Source: Acestrorhynchus altus (lineage: Eukaryota; Chordata; Actinopteri; Characiformes; Acestrorhynchidae). Taken from it: a stretch of DNA of 64,000 nt. The notes beneath the pieces were generated by a model that was not told the origin of the DNA, did not search any database, and saw nothing but the letters and a program-made list of their open reading frames with translations. The translations under genes were made by a program, and so were the position numbers. Shown piece by piece: positions 1 through 10,908 of this stretch (positions are counted from its first letter, which is position 1; each line of letters starts with the position of its first letter). The stretch is taken from positions 27,008,604 to 27,072,603 of the forward strand of contig CM067510.1 in NCBI GenBank assembly GCA_034509495.1, written 5' to 3'.

Positions 1-215
1 GGGACACTGAGAACAGCGGGGACACAGCAGTGACTCAGTGGGGATGGTGTGGACATGGGACACAGTGGTGACTGTGGGTATGGTGGGGACACGAGACACA
101 GCGGTGACTGTGGGGATGACAGGGACAGTGAGGACAGCGGGGACACAGCGGTGACTGTAGGGATGGTGGGGACACAGTGGTGACTGTGGGGACACTGGGG
201 ACTGTAGGGACATGA
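1..215. repeat. GGGGACACAG minisatellite
   Basis: This is a degenerate tandem array whose units combine GGGGACACAG, CGGTGACTGTGGGGATGGT and similar blocks, about 30 to 45 bases each. It is G-rich on the + strand and ends abruptly before an AT-rich stretch at 216-300. It runs off the left edge of the window, so its full length is unknown. Confidence 0.85.
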
Positions 216-299
216 GAAAAAAAATAAAGAGTAGTTGCATTAATAATAATATTAAGTAAATAAACACAAAATCTCAGGATTTATTTGATGTTATTTTTA

Positions 300-411
300 T
301 GAGATCGGTTAGGAAATGACGTCACCTCGCTTGTTTGCTGTTTTGTTGTTGTTGTTGTTTTGACCCCATCGCCCCGCCCCCGATTCCTCCCTCTTCCTTA
401 CGTCACCCATC
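300..411 (+). promoter_or_regulatory. hpdl: hpdl core promoter with CRE and GC box
   Basis: This is the start of a CpG-rich island that runs through exon 1. A perfect CRE/ATF palindrome TGACGTCA lies at 318-325. A second ACGTCA half-site lies near 399-404, and a GC box (GCCCCGCCCCC) at 371-381. No TATA box is evident, as is usual for a CpG-type promoter. The start site itself cannot be placed from sequence alone. The role of the motifs is inferred from consensus matches and from their position immediately upstream of the hpdl start codon. Confidence 0.6.
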
Positions 412-1058
412 ATGGCTGCGCGCGTCTGCCGGCTCCATCACATCTCCCTGCACGTGTCCGACGCGGTGCGCGTGGCCGGCGCGCTCACCTCGCGCTTCCA
501 GTTCGCGGCGGTGGGCGCGCGGGTCACGGACACCTCGCGGCAGCTCGCGCTCAAGAAAGGCGCGGCCGTGTTCGTCGTGAACGAGCGGCGCGCCCCCGAC
601 GCGATCTGGAAGGAGGACGGCAGCGAGCGCGCGCCGGAGGGCGGCCTCCTGTACGACGTGCGCTCGCGCTCGCGCTGCGCGGTGGACAGCGCGTGCAACG
701 TGTGCTTCGAGGTGGAGGACGTGCCCGGCTCGTGCGCGCGCCTTAGCGACCGCGGGTGCGATGTGCTCGTGCCCCCGACGGAGGTGCGCGACCCCGAGGG
801 CGGCGGCTGCGTCACGTACTCGGTGGTTCGCTCGGTCGTGGGGAACGTGTGCCACACGCTGCTGGACCGGAGCCGGTACCGAGGCGGCTTCTTGCCGGGC
901 TTCCGGCGAGTCGGGGATGGAACCGACTCGGAACCGGACCCGAGCTGCCCGGTGACGCACTTCGACCACGTCACGCTGGCGTGTCCGAGGCGCGGGTCCG
1001 GAGAGGTGATGAGGTGGTACCAGCAGAACTTCGACTTCCAGAGGTTCTTCATCGGCAG
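412..1058 (+). CDS. hpdl: hpdl exon 1
   Basis: This exon encodes residues 1-215 plus two bases of codon 216, and ends AG|GTGAGA. It begins MAARVCRLHHISLHV, matching the start of the family's first VOC domain, and includes the first iron-binding His (FDHVTLAC) near its end. It is extremely GC- and CpG-rich compared with exons 2 to 5 and their surroundings. This also opens long antisense reading frames that are shadows. Confidence 0.93.
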
Positions 1059-4000
1059 GTGAGAACGTTTCTGTTAAGAGGATTTGATTGCATCACACCC
1101 ATAGAGCAGGAAAATAGCTGTCGGGTGGTTGCTAAGGCGTTATTAGGTGCTGGGGGCCAAACAGAAGCACGTTTTTGAGGGCAGACCGCTGTGAGCGGGG
1201 CTTGTAACGCCACCGCCCCCCGTAGTCTGTATGGCAGAAGATTCACCAACAAACACTGAGGTTCTTATGAGCCTCGAGTTCCGGAAGCAGAGTGGGGAGG
1301 AGAAGTGAGGCTGCAGAATGAGTCACAGCGACGGTCAGCAGTGGGCAGGGAGAGGAGCGGCCAGAGATACAGGCTTTCGACAGAGTATTATTGTTATTAT
1401 TATTATTATTATTATTATTCTTGGGTTAATTTAACACCTTAAAAACAAAATATAGATTCGGTTTTTAGTAAATGAACAGTAGCCTTTCAGTGAACTTGAA
1501 CAAAAATAATTTGTTCACTAATTGGCTGGCCTTCAGGAGTGCAGTAAAACTGAGAGTGTGACTGTGTGTGTGTGTGAGAGCAGTAATGAGGACGTGGATG
1601 AGGGCTACGTGCTGGACCAGGATGGGATCGGGCTGCGGCTGAAGGCTATGGAATACTGGAAGTGCAGTGAGACTGGACTCAACATCCCGTTTAAGGACTC
1701 GCGGGAGCCGGACTGCAAGTTTGTCATCGCAGAGTCGCTCCCTGATCAGGGTAGGCTCTGGTGTTCCCAGTATTGTCTGGTCCATCTTCTACAGGGAGTG
1801 GGAGTTTCTACTGGGCCTAAAAACTTTGTGTTACTACGGTGTTAATATTGGGAATGGTACTGGTTTTTCAGTGCTGATATGCAAATGAGTTTTAAATAGT
1901 TTTGAAAAACTATATTATTTAATTTATTTTTTTATTTTAGAAAATGTATAAATCAAATAGTTTTCGTAGATGGCATTGTGTGCACATCGCAAGGCTCCGG
2001 GTCTCACCAGCTTTTGCAGTTTAGTCATTATTTACTTAATAATCTCCATGTTTTTGCTTGACTCACATCGAGAACTACTAATACTACTAATACTATTTAC
2101 TGCACTTCCAGTTAGATATTAACTGCATTTCATTTCTGTATCTGTACTTTGCACAAAGTTGAATCTAATCTGATGCATGTCTTCATCACAGATTTCGTCA
2201 CAGAAATCATACAGCCCTAAAAATTAGTTCTGTGCAAAAGTTTGTGCAACCTGAAATTTTGAATGACGTGCTGATGTGTATAACTAACAATTTACAGAAA
2301 ACTTGAATATAAACTATAATAAATTTAACTATTCGAATGTAATTATAAAGTAAATAAGTAATATATAGTGTGATATGTCTTGAACATGAAAATTAGTGTA
2401 TTATAGTCATATCACACTGTAAATCTAGGTTATTATTTATTTATAAAATTTCATTCTGGGTCATTTTGGATCATTTATGTTGTACTGACTGAATTTTACA
2501 TGGGGAAAATGCAACATATACCTTTTAATGTGCCATAAATTTGTAATTTTTTTTTCCATAAATTTGTTTAGTAGATTGGAAATGAGAATAACATTGTGTC
2601 GTTTAACTAGGAGTGCACAATCTTTTGTATTATTATTTATTTCTGTTTGGTGAAAATAAAGCAGGTATGTTCTGTGTGGATCAGGTTCGAACCAGGTGGA
2701 CACATTTCTGGAGCAGCACGGGGGTCCAGGGATCCAGCACATCGGCCTGTTCACAAAGAACATTGTCTCCACAGCGAAAACGATGGCGAAAGCCGGGGTG
2801 GAGTTTTTTTCTCCTCCTCCAGCCTATTACACTGAGGTGTGCTGAATTCTCCAATCATGCCAACAAACAATGTGATCCACCTACTGTTATTATTTACTCA
2901 TAAATATACAGACATTAATACATATTCACTGATCAACCATAACATTATGATCACCTCTTTGTTTTGGCATTCTGTGTGTGTGTGTGTGTTGTGCTGGTAT
3001 GAGTGGATCAGACAGCAGTGATGCTGGAGTGTTTAAACCCGTCAGTGTCACTGCTGGACTAAGAAGAGTCCACCAACCAGAAATATCCAGCAGGAGCTCT
3101 GAGTGGCTCAGCGATCTTTAGATACCCAGGTCACACTGCTTGCCATCGGCAGCCAGAGTCCGAGAGGTGGGCGATGTTGTAGGGTGTCCGATACAGGCGG
3201 GTGTGTTGATTACTTAGCAGTGATGCAATGGCAGTAGTTTGAAATTTGTCACATCTGTCTGAGCAAACGTGTGATTGTCTTCAGCCTCTCCCAGTATCAT
3301 GGGGGTGGGGGGCAATAACTGCAACTAAATATTTCCGGGAACTGTTGATTAGTCCTGGTCTAATTTTTGCCGATTCCTCCGTACAAAACAGGTTCAGCTC
3401 TGTTATGTTGGTGGATTTCCTCCCATGACGTTGACTAGGCCATTCTTCTTCTTGGACCATCCTTTGGTAGAAAATTTAAGAATTCATTGTTCCATCAATG
3501 ATAGAAAGCCATGCTGGCCAAATTCAGCCTAACAGGCCCAAATCATGATACTACCACCACCATGTTTCAGAGATGGGATAGGGATTTTATGCTGGAATGC
3601 AGTGGTTTCCTTTCTCTTAACACTTCTCGTTTAAAACCAAAAATATAGATTTTGGACTCAACCATCTACAAATTATTGTTCGAGTAGTCTTTTGGCTTTT
3701 CTGCCTTAGGACTTTAGAGCACCACTGATGAAGCATTTTTGTGTGCAGCATCATATGTCTGCATGTTCTCTTGTCATTTCTTGTCATTTTCCGGAGAATA
3801 GTGCTCACCATAACCACGCTCAAAAACCTGGTTCTGAGTATGCACTGTATTTGAGTGTGCATAACTTTAACTCTTACCTATACTACATACTCAAACACTA
3901 GCTTCTACTAGTAGTTACTAAGCAGTTGGGACAGATCTAAAGGGTGCTTTCACACCTACCTTGTTTGGTCCGGACCAAATTAGCTGGTGTGAAAGGGGCC

Positions 4001-5233
4001 TCGGATCACATGGATGCTCTGGACTTTCAGACCAATTAGAAGATGAAAAAGAACTGGTGTTGTGCTGAAATACAACTCCTTTTCATGTGTAAACACATCA
4101 CACAGCAGTATGGGTGGAACAGACCATGCTGGTGATTCCTGTATCTACTATAACTGTATATTAACCCTTATTTATAAACACAAAGGAATCTGAGGGTGAG
4201 ACGCCACACCCACTCTGCCGGTTGGCACAGCACCTGGAACTGCAAAACACTTCCCATTGACAACATGCTGGCATCAGACACACCCCTCTGCAAACCAACC
4301 AGTGTCCAGTAAGGGAGACTTTGCTCACATAGTTGACAAGGGCACGATGTAGTAAAGTTATTTAGTGCATTGCTAACCTGCATGATACAAGTTTACAACG
4401 TAACACAAACACGGACCTCGGTTCAGACCTCGGTCCAGACTTTCAGGTGTGAAAACAGTCTTCTAGTTTAGGCATCTGGTAATGCTTATTAGTGGTTTTG
4501 TGATTCTCTTACTCTGATAGGTGGGAAAGCAGCAGGAGATACTGGAGGCGGGGCATGATCCGAAACAGCTGATGCAGCACGGCATCTTATTGGACACTGA
4601 TCTGCGTAACCGTGACTGTTCAGTCATGCCCAATGGAAGGTAGGGTCTATACCTGCCAGGGTTCTTTTGATTAAATGTGGTTCATAACATGTACCGCACT
4701 ACACTGTACTCTGTCCAAAAGTTTGGGGACACCCCTTCTAACTATTTTTTTCATCTATTTTAAGTTGCACCCATTGTTGACATAGATGTGCACACATGGA
4801 CACACAACTCTAGAGACATACTGCCAATAGGATAGAATTCTCTGGAGCCGATAAATAAATATGAAACTGTTGGCATTATTCCTAATGCCAGGCGTGGGCT
4901 AGAGGGGTATAAAACCCCCTGTATTGAGTTGTAGAGCAGTGGAACTGTGTTCTCTGGAATGATAGAGGTCCATCCAATACTTTTGAGATGAATTGGGGAG
5001 ATGAGTTGAGGTGGTGATCATGCAACATTCTGAGCTCACTAACACTCTTGTCACTGAATGTAATCAAATTCTCCCATCCATGTTCCACCCATCTTCCCTG
5101 AGAATTAGAGACAGTTACTCCAACAAATGCAGGATAAACTCTTTTTAATAACCTTGATTTCAGAAGAAACGGTGAAGAGACAGTGTTCCTATGTATGTAT
5201 GTATGTATGTATGTATGTATGTATGTATGTATG

Positions 5234-5298
<65 letters not shown>

Positions 5299-5564
5299 TA
5301 GAGATAGAGAGAGAGAATGAGAATTAAGTCTTGGCTCTTCCTGTCTGTGCTGTGTTGAACAGGTACTTGCTTCAGGTGTTCACTAAGCCCATATTCTCAG
5401 AGGACACACTCTTTCTGGAGCTGATTGAGCGCCAGGGAGCCACAGGTTTCGGCGAGGGTAACATCCGTGCCCTGTGGAGGTCCGTTCAGGCCTATATGGA
5501 GAAAGAGAACTGTGAACAGAGACTGGACTCTGATGTTAAAACCAAGCACACTGGGCAACACTGA
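412..5564 (+). CDS. hpdl: 4-hydroxyphenylpyruvate dioxygenase-like protein (whole gene, 5 exons)
   Basis: The spliced exons 412-1058, 1584-1750, 2685-2836, 4521-4639 and 5363-5564 give 1287 bases, or 428 codons plus stop. All junctions are GT-AG with matching phase. The product belongs to the vicinal-oxygen-chelate dioxygenase family. The N-terminal half (about residues 7-150) holds the first VOC domain. The second half carries the iron triad seen in HPPD: His186 (FDHVTLAC), His290 (GPGIQHIGL) and Glu381 (LFLELIERQGATGFG). In vertebrates HPDL is mitochondrial and converts 4-hydroxyphenylpyruvate to 4-hydroxymandelate for the ubiquinone head group; that is established family knowledge. HPDL rather than HPD is called because of N-terminal HPDL features (RQLALKKGAAVFVVNE, YRGGFLPGFR) and the C-terminal NIRALWRSVQ. 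The protein is somewhat longer than human HPDL (about 371 residues), mainly from exon 1. The ATG at 412 has a good context (CATCATGG). Confidence 0.93.
1059..1583. other. hpdl intron 1
   Basis: This is mostly unique sequence with a short (TTA)n tract near 1387-1420. It ends in a TG repeat (about 1563-1576) followed by GAGAGCAG, which serves as the acceptor in place of a normal pyrimidine tract. Confidence 0.75.
1584..1750 (+). CDS. hpdl: hpdl exon 2
   Basis: The exon begins at AATGAGGACGTGGATGAGG after the acceptor GAGAGCAG|T and ends CAG G|GTAGGC. It encodes NEDVDEGYVLDQDGIGLRLK and continues to FVIAESLPDQ. The acceptor at 1583/1584 is chosen because it keeps the spacing to human HPDL exact over this stretch. 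An in-phase alternative at 1544/1545 would add 13 residues (KTESVTVCVCESS). Entry phase is 2 and exit phase is 1. Confidence 0.82.
1751..2684. other. hpdl intron 2
   Basis: AT-rich unique sequence. I see no recognisable repeat family or RNA gene. Confidence 0.7.
2685..2836 (+). CDS. hpdl: hpdl exon 3
   Basis: The acceptor is GTGGATCAG|GTTCGAACC and the donor is ACTGAG|GTGTGC. The exon encodes SNQVDTFLEQHGGPGIQHIG followed by LFTKNIVSTA and ending SPPPAYYTE. It supplies the second iron-binding His (residue 290, in GIQHIG). Fifty whole codons follow the split glycine codon, so it leaves in phase 0. Confidence 0.9.
2926..3094. mobile_element. Foldback MITE family A, truncated copy
   Basis: The copy starts with the terminal motif GATCAACCATAACATTATGA. 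It continues into the internal block with CTGGTATGAGTGGATCAGACA and GCTGGAGTGTTTAAACCC. The same internal blocks recur at 7648-7860, 23940-24415 and 51890-52157. This copy is broken on the right by a SINE-like sequence. Confidence 0.75.
3095..3235 (+). mobile_element. tRNA-derived SINE family C, sense copy
   Basis: The head GAGCTCTGAGTGGCTCAGCG resembles a tRNA A-box region. It matches, in reverse, the copies at 28700-29010 and 62985-63210, which also share TGCTTGCCAT(C/G)GCA. It lies in hpdl intron 3, directly against the family A element. Confidence 0.55.
3236..3840 (-). mobile_element. Tc1-like transposon remnant in hpdl intron 3
   Basis: On the reverse strand this corresponds to the middle of a Tc1/mariner transposase gene. 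The forward strand carries antisense-transposase stretches such as ATGTTGGTGGATTTCCTCCC and TACCACCACCATGTTTCAGA. The reading frame is broken by stops. A related copy lies at 11985-12520. Confidence 0.7.
3942..4460. mobile_element. Foldback element with TTTCACACCT ends
   Basis: The left end reads GGGTGCTTTCACACCTACCT followed by GTTTGGTCCGGACC. The right end (about 4410-4460) carries the complement, GGTCCAGACTTTCAGGTGTG. The inverted ends and the lack of coding sequence indicate a non-autonomous DNA transposon inside hpdl intron 3. Confidence 0.65.
4521..4639 (+). CDS. hpdl: hpdl exon 4
   Basis: The acceptor is TGATAG|GTGGGA and the donor is GGAAG|GTAGGG. The exon encodes VGKQQEILEAGHDPKQLMQH and then GILLDTDLRN. 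This matches the GKERQI...GILLD segment of human HPDL. It enters in phase 0 and leaves in phase 2. Confidence 0.9.
4701..5190 (-). mobile_element. MITE family B, copy 1
   Basis: This runs from TCCAAAAGTTTGGGGACACC through GGGCTAGAGGGGTATAAAAC to CCTTGATTTCAGAAGAAAC. The expected far terminus (CAATACTTTTGTCC) is missing. The sequence changes directly into a (TATG)n array, so the copy is truncated. Related copies are at 27095-27350, 41820-42125, 43385-43585, 47205-47480, 61676-61855 and 62205-62760. Confidence 0.8.
5191..5295. repeat. (TATG)n-(TA)n compound microsatellite
   Basis: About twelve TATG units are followed by about 28 TA units, ending roughly 70 bases upstream of hpdl exon 5. Confidence 0.97.
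5363..5564 (+). CDS. hpdl: hpdl exon 5 (terminal)
   Basis: After TTGAACAG|G the exon encodes YLLQVFTKPIFSEDTLFLEL and then IERQGATGFGEGNIRALWRS, ending in a TGA at 5562-5564. Glu381 in LFLELIE is the third iron ligand, and GATGFGEGN is the conserved C-terminal loop of the HPPD family. The exon starts only about 70 bases after a long (TATG)n/(TA)n microsatellite. Confidence 0.93.
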
Positions 5565-6076
5565 CGACCAAGCACGCCCAGGTGTTTCAAGCCCAAGAAG
5601 TCCGAATCCGATCCAGGATTTTGTTCTGTGTCTGTGAGCGTGTGCGCATGTGATTGTGTGAGTGTGTGAAGTATGTTTAGTCCGGGTAAATATTAAAACA
5701 TTGCAAACTACAGAATAGCATGTGCTCATTGAGACTCTGAATGACTTCACATTCATTTGAACCCTTTTAGTGCCCCCTGCTGCAGGAATTCATATTTGAT
5801 GGTTTAAATGCTGGTCTAGGATGGAGTATCCTTGACCTCCTTTTATTTTTGGGGAAGTATAATAGATGTGGGCCTCATTTACATATCACACAGAATACTA
5901 ATGAGGACAAGACGACCTAATCTGATTTTAGCCGTCTAATACAGATTATTACATAAATAGCCCAAATAGCCTGTCAGGAGACTGACAGGAATTATGATGG
6001 TAGCCATGGCAATACCGATGACATTCACAGTTACTTTATGTACTTATTGAAGACATGAGTTCAGTAGATGAATAAA
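5565..6076 (+). promoter_or_regulatory. hpdl: hpdl 3' UTR and candidate poly(A) signals
   Basis: An ATTAAA lies at 5692-5697 and an AATAAA at 6071-6076. Either could end the hpdl transcript. The nearer site gives a UTR of about 150 bases. No other gene-like signal is seen here. Confidence 0.45.
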
Positions 6077-6254
6077 GCATATGTCTATTTGCCCTTTTAA
6101 GTGCATGGTATAATGCATACGGACAGGAACAATAAAGACTTGACTGGTAAACATTTTTTATACTGGTAAATCCTTTTATATTGTTTATACATATAATTAA
6201 ACACTATATACACACAGTACTTGAACTTTTCTACATTTCTTTTACATTACACCT

Positions 6255-7155
6255 GCACTGTTCTTGGGATTTTATGTGATAGACCATAATGCATAGTTTC
6301 AAAAATTTTATAAAAAAAAAAAGAGATTATTAGTGGTCAAATACCGTCATGAAAACCAAGGAACACCCCGACAGGTCAGGGATAAAGTTGTGGTGAAGTG
6401 TAAAGCAGCATTAGATTATAAAAAAAATATCCCTATAAACATCTAGCGTCTCACAGTTTAATCCATTACCCAAAAATGGGAGGCGTATGACACAACTGCA
6501 AACCTAACAAGACATGGTTGTCCATCTAAAAGGACAGCCCAGGCATGGAGAGCACTAATTAGAGAAGTAGCCAAGAAACCCATAGTCACTCTGGAGCTGT
6601 AGAGATTCACAGCTTAGGTGAAACAATCACAGATCTGCTATCAGTCATGTACTTCACAAATCTGGCCTTTATGTATGAGTGGCAAGAAGAAAGTCATTTT
6701 TGAAAGCAAGCCATAGAAAGTCATGTAGGGGCAACAACAAAAACACTGCACATCACCATGACCACACCATTCCCACCATGAAACGTGGTATCACCATCAT
6801 GCTGTGGGGATCTTTTCTATAAAGGGGGCAGGGAAGCTGATCAGAGTTGATGGTAAGATTGATGTGAACTGTTAGAGGCTGCAGAAGATTTGAGACAAAG
6901 GCAGAGCTTCACCTTCTAGTAGGACAATGACTCTAAACATACAAGCAGAGCTACAATGGACTGGTTTGGATCAAAGTATATTCATGTTAGAATGGCCCAG
7001 TTCAGACAAGACCTGAAAATTGCTGTTCACAGATGCTCTCTATGCAATTTGACTGAGCTTGAGCTATTTTGCAAAGAAGACTGGTCAAAAAGTTCACCCT
7101 GTAGATGGGCAATACTGGGACATACAACCAGCAGCTGCAATTGCACTTTCTAGCT
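6255..7155 (+). mobile_element. Tc1/mariner-like transposon remnant
   Basis: The order of blocks follows a Tc1-type transposase gene: GACAGGTCAGGGATAAAGTT, then CATCATGCTGTGGGGATC (HHAVGI-like region), then AGGACAATGACTCTAAACAT (the DND catalytic region), then a C-terminal stretch encoding ELELFCKEDW. The frame is interrupted repeatedly, so no transposase can be made. It lies between hpdl and fam53b. Confidence 0.8.
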
Positions 7156-7647
7156 TTTTATTTATTAAAAATATTGAAAGTGTATCATTTTCTTTTCACT
7201 TCAGTGTTACTTACTTATATATATATTTGTGTGTGTGTGAAACAAAAACACAGTATGTAATAATTAAGATGAAAGATTCATATGACTGACTCAGAGGACA
7301 GATTACACTCTGTTCACTGTAGGAGTACAAACTGCAAACTTACCTTCCAGGGAACCTCAGGGAATGGGCAGACCTGGACAGGGATCTAACAGGATGTGCA
7401 GTCCTGGCTGTACTTCTGTACTCATCACAGAGGGTCCACTCTTCCTCCTCTGAGCAGATCAGCTTTCACTGGAGGCCCTCAGTACACCAGCAGGTGGTCT
7501 CTGATTAGAGGTCCAGGCTTTGGGTGCTGGCCTTTATCAACAGCCTTTCCTTTGATCCATATTCTCCTGCTATTACATAGCATTCAGCTCTCAGACACAC
7601 CAGGGTCAAACTTCATACGTCCTCAGACCATCCCACAACCATCTCCC
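7156..7647. other. Unassigned intergenic sequence
   Basis: Mostly unique sequence with a short TATA/GTGT tract at 7218-7238. I see no gene. Confidence 0.6.
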
Positions 7648-7860
7648 AACACTCCAGCAGCACTGCTGTCTGGTCCACTCATACCAGCATAACACACACT
7701 AACGCACCACCACCATTTCAGTGTCAATGCAGTGGTGGTCCTGTGGGGTCCTGACCATTGAAGATAAGGGTGAAAGGAGGATAATAAAGTGCAGAGAAAC
7801 AGATTAACTACAGACTGATCTACAGAGATCGACAGTGAGTGTAGAAACAAGGAGATGGCG
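7648..7860. mobile_element. Foldback MITE family A, copy 2
   Basis: AACACTCCAGCAGCACTGCT and CCACTCATACCAGCATAACA are the complements of the internal blocks in copies 1 and 3. GTCCTGTGGGGTCCTGACCA and GAGTGTAGAAACAAGGAG complete the right half. The terminal CATAACATTA repeat is missing on the right. Confidence 0.78.
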
Positions 7861-8283
7861 CATGGATGGATGAATGGATGAAACTGCCCCAACACACTGA
7901 CCTCACAGACCTGTGGGGCAAGGTCTGCTTTTAGAATAAAACAGCCAATCAGATCACAGCTAATATACATATATCAGTCTTAAAGGAACAGCAATACAAA
8001 CCAAGCGTTTGGAGAACTAAATTAAAATGACAGAATATAAGAAAATACAGAACAATGTAGCGTTAAAGTGCCTGCAGGGCACACAAGTGGCCACTAGGTG
8101 ATGGGAGATTCCCACTTCGTAGAACTAATCACACTCAGGGTTAGTGTGTTCACTCTGTTCATTGTCCATTATCAGCTCTACACTCGCACAACTCTCCTCC
8201 CAGTACAGTCCACCAGACCCACCACAGCACCACTTCATCAGTCCACATTCAAAGCATTATATTTGCATATGATTTGTAAAATG

Positions 8284-8391
8284 TGTCTGACTAATAATAA
8301 TAATAGTAATAATAATTATTATAATTATAATAATAACAATACAATAACAATAATACAACAACAATACTAATAATACAACAACAATACTAAT

Positions 8392-8468
<77 letters not shown>
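8284..8468. repeat. (TAA)n/(ACA)n trinucleotide tract
   Basis: Mixed AAT, ACA and ATA trinucleotide arrays about 180 bases long. A short apparent Asn-rich reading frame over it is an artefact. Confidence 0.95.
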
Positions 8469-8469
8469 C

Positions 8470-8939
8470 TCTTCCTCTTCTTCCTTTATTCTCTATTCCC
8501 TCACGTTCTCTAAACCTAAAGTATATCTGATATAAGTCTGACTCAGCCCCTTTGGCATTCCTGTATTTTCTCTTTTTATTTATTATTGTTTATGTTATTT
8601 TGGTTTCACATTAAAAGCAAATGTATCTTTATTCAATTTATATTCTTTTTTTTTTACATTTTCACAGCATAACTCATCCCACAGTTATTGAGATATTGAT
8701 CCAGGTTCTTATACAGCTTTTTGACTGGACACACAGTTTCCATGTAGTGACAGAATTATCCTCCTAGACTTTCTGATTTGTTTTTATGCTTGTCACCTGC
8801 TGTACTGTTTGACCAGTTGTTTTGACCAACTCTCTTTTTTCCATCTTCAGGGCAGGTCACCAAGCTCTAATCCACAGTCATCATGACCTGCATGGTGTTT
8901 GATCACCCTTGTTCTTTCCACGGACTCCCAATCTTTTTA
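8470..8939. other. Unassigned intergenic sequence
   Basis: AT-leaning unique sequence. I see no gene, RNA or repeat family that I can name. Confidence 0.6.
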
Positions 8940-9330
8940 AACAACACCTAGCTACCACTTGAAACACACCTGAAAACACACCATAAATACTTTTTGCACC
9001 ATGGTAACCTGTACGCAACACCTTAACAATCAACCCATTTCTTTACCAACCACATAATACTAGATTGACAACAAAGACACAACCTGGCAACAACCGAAAC
9101 CATAGCAACCCCCTAGTATGAAGTTAGCAACAACCTTGGCCACCACCTGGGACACCATAGCAACCGCCTATCAAACATTAAACAATATCATAGCAACTTG
9201 GACACCATAACCCCCTAGCAACCACTTAGCAACACCATAACAACCAATTTAGCAACCCTAAAAATGAGCTATCAACATCGTGATAACCACCTGGAATACC
9301 ATAGCAACCACACAGCAACAGGCTACCAAA
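8940..9330. repeat. CACCATAGCAACCACCTAGC minisatellite
   Basis: Degenerate tandem units of the CACCATAGCAACCACCTAGCAA type. The reverse complement of the same motif forms separate arrays at 39240-39640 and 50775-51060. Confidence 0.8.
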
Positions 9331-9452
9331 TGCCTGGAAGTGGATACACAGAATCTACTATCCTATGTTCCCTTCAGGAAATGCACTTTTATGGTTATGT
9401 TTTTTTTTTTTCTGTATTCCAGTTTCATCTATGTAAACATGTACATGCCTAC

Positions 9453-9454
<2 letters not shown>

Positions 9455-9502
<48 letters not shown>

Positions 9503-9534
9503 CGAGAGAGGGAGAGAGAGAGAGAGAGAGAGAG
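9455..9534. repeat. (GA)n microsatellite
   Basis: A nearly pure AG dinucleotide array of about 80 bases. Confidence 0.97.
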
Positions 9535-9539
9535 ATGGT

Positions 9540-10339
9540 GTTTGGTTGTTCAGTACATTGTTGGCAGTGTATTGGATGTCTCTTGGTGTTCAGCCAGAGT
9601 TCACCCTCTCCTGACCGCTGCAGCAGTGTTGTTTACTCGGCCTGTTACTGATACAGCTATGATATAAGCTGAGATAATTAGACCTGATGACTGGCTGAGA
9701 CAGATGCCATGATGCTCTTAGAGCACTCAACAGCCCTTCAGCACGCTATCCCAAACCACTGATGGCTGTCCGCCACACAAATGACATCACATCATCTCAG
9801 TGGGGCATCTCCGTGTTAGTGGGTGAGTGATCAACTTGAAAATGACCACAAGAGATGGAGAACTGATCCTTACGTCTCGTGAATTTAAAGCATTCTGTGA
9901 ATGAGTATCAGCACACTGTCATGTTTCAATCACTCAGACACTAATGTCCAGATAGCAAACACCGTTCAGGACATAAAAGAATAAAAATCATCAATATTTC
10001 TATTCAGTGGCATTAACAACACCCTGGGTGATCCAATCATAAGTGTCAAAGTACAGGTTTTAACAGGTACAGTATGTCTGAGAGTGCACTGTAATCAGTT
10101 CAATTCAATCAGCATTCATAGGTGGTCAAAGACACATATGACCACAGTATTCGTGTAGCATCTTGATGCTTCCCCAACAGCAAATCTCCAGGCCTTTAAC
10201 TGTGTCTTTATACCAGCTGGAAAATACGTAATAACTGTGAGACCACAGCGTCCACCCTCATCTAACTAACAGGTAATACTTGTGGCTGGTGCATAAGCAA
10301 CACTAAGTGCCTCTTCAGCTATACCCACAATAATAAGGA
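9540..10339. other. Unassigned intergenic sequence
   Basis: Complex, non-repetitive sequence with no coding exon that I can support. Reading frames are short and show no family resemblance. Confidence 0.55.
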
Positions 10340-10505
10340 ATGGTTTGATTTGGTCATACTTAGTCATGCTGTTTGACCAGCTTGATCATACTGGTTACAT
10401 TTTTTGACCAGTTTGGTCATGCTGGTTGACCAGCTTGGTCATACTAGTCATGCTGATTGACTGGCTGGGTTATGCTGGTCATGATGGTCATGTTGGTCAT
10501 ACAGC
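10340..10505. repeat. TGGTCATACTGGTTGACCAG tandem repeat
   Basis: Degenerate units of TGGTCATGCTGGTTGACCAG and GGTCATACT are repeated about six times. The TTGACCAG/CTGGTCAA parts are self-complementary. Confidence 0.8.
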
Positions 10506-10908
10506 CCTGGGATGATGTGTGTCACTCAAGTCCCATCCCTCATCATAATGCACAAATATGGAATGTCACATGTGATTGGTCTGTGAGCTGTTAAACCTGA
10601 CCGTCAAGACTAGAGAAATTAAAATAAAAAAAAATGAAACAGTTCTCAGTAGTTCTCTGGTTATCGGTCCAGGTCTGGATAGAACAGCATCTGGGTCTGG
10701 AGCCAGACTGGGAATCACCTTTTAATGAACTCTGCAATACAGTCAGGGTTTCGAGGAGGAACCGTTCATGTTTAAATCAATAAGTGTCAGCAGAGCTCCA
10801 CGTCTGAGGGCCTCACTCTGTCCGTCTGTCCACCTTTGCAAAAAGGCAGATTACCTCTCACAGCAGATGCTCTGGTCAGATTAACACACAGCCTGCCAAA
10901 TCACACAT

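Noticed and set aside
403..1052. Two long open frames antisense to hpdl exon 1, and + strand frames overlapping it
   Set aside because: The exon is very GC- and CpG-rich, which removes stop codons in other frames. Only the frame from 412 matches a known family and splices onward in phase.
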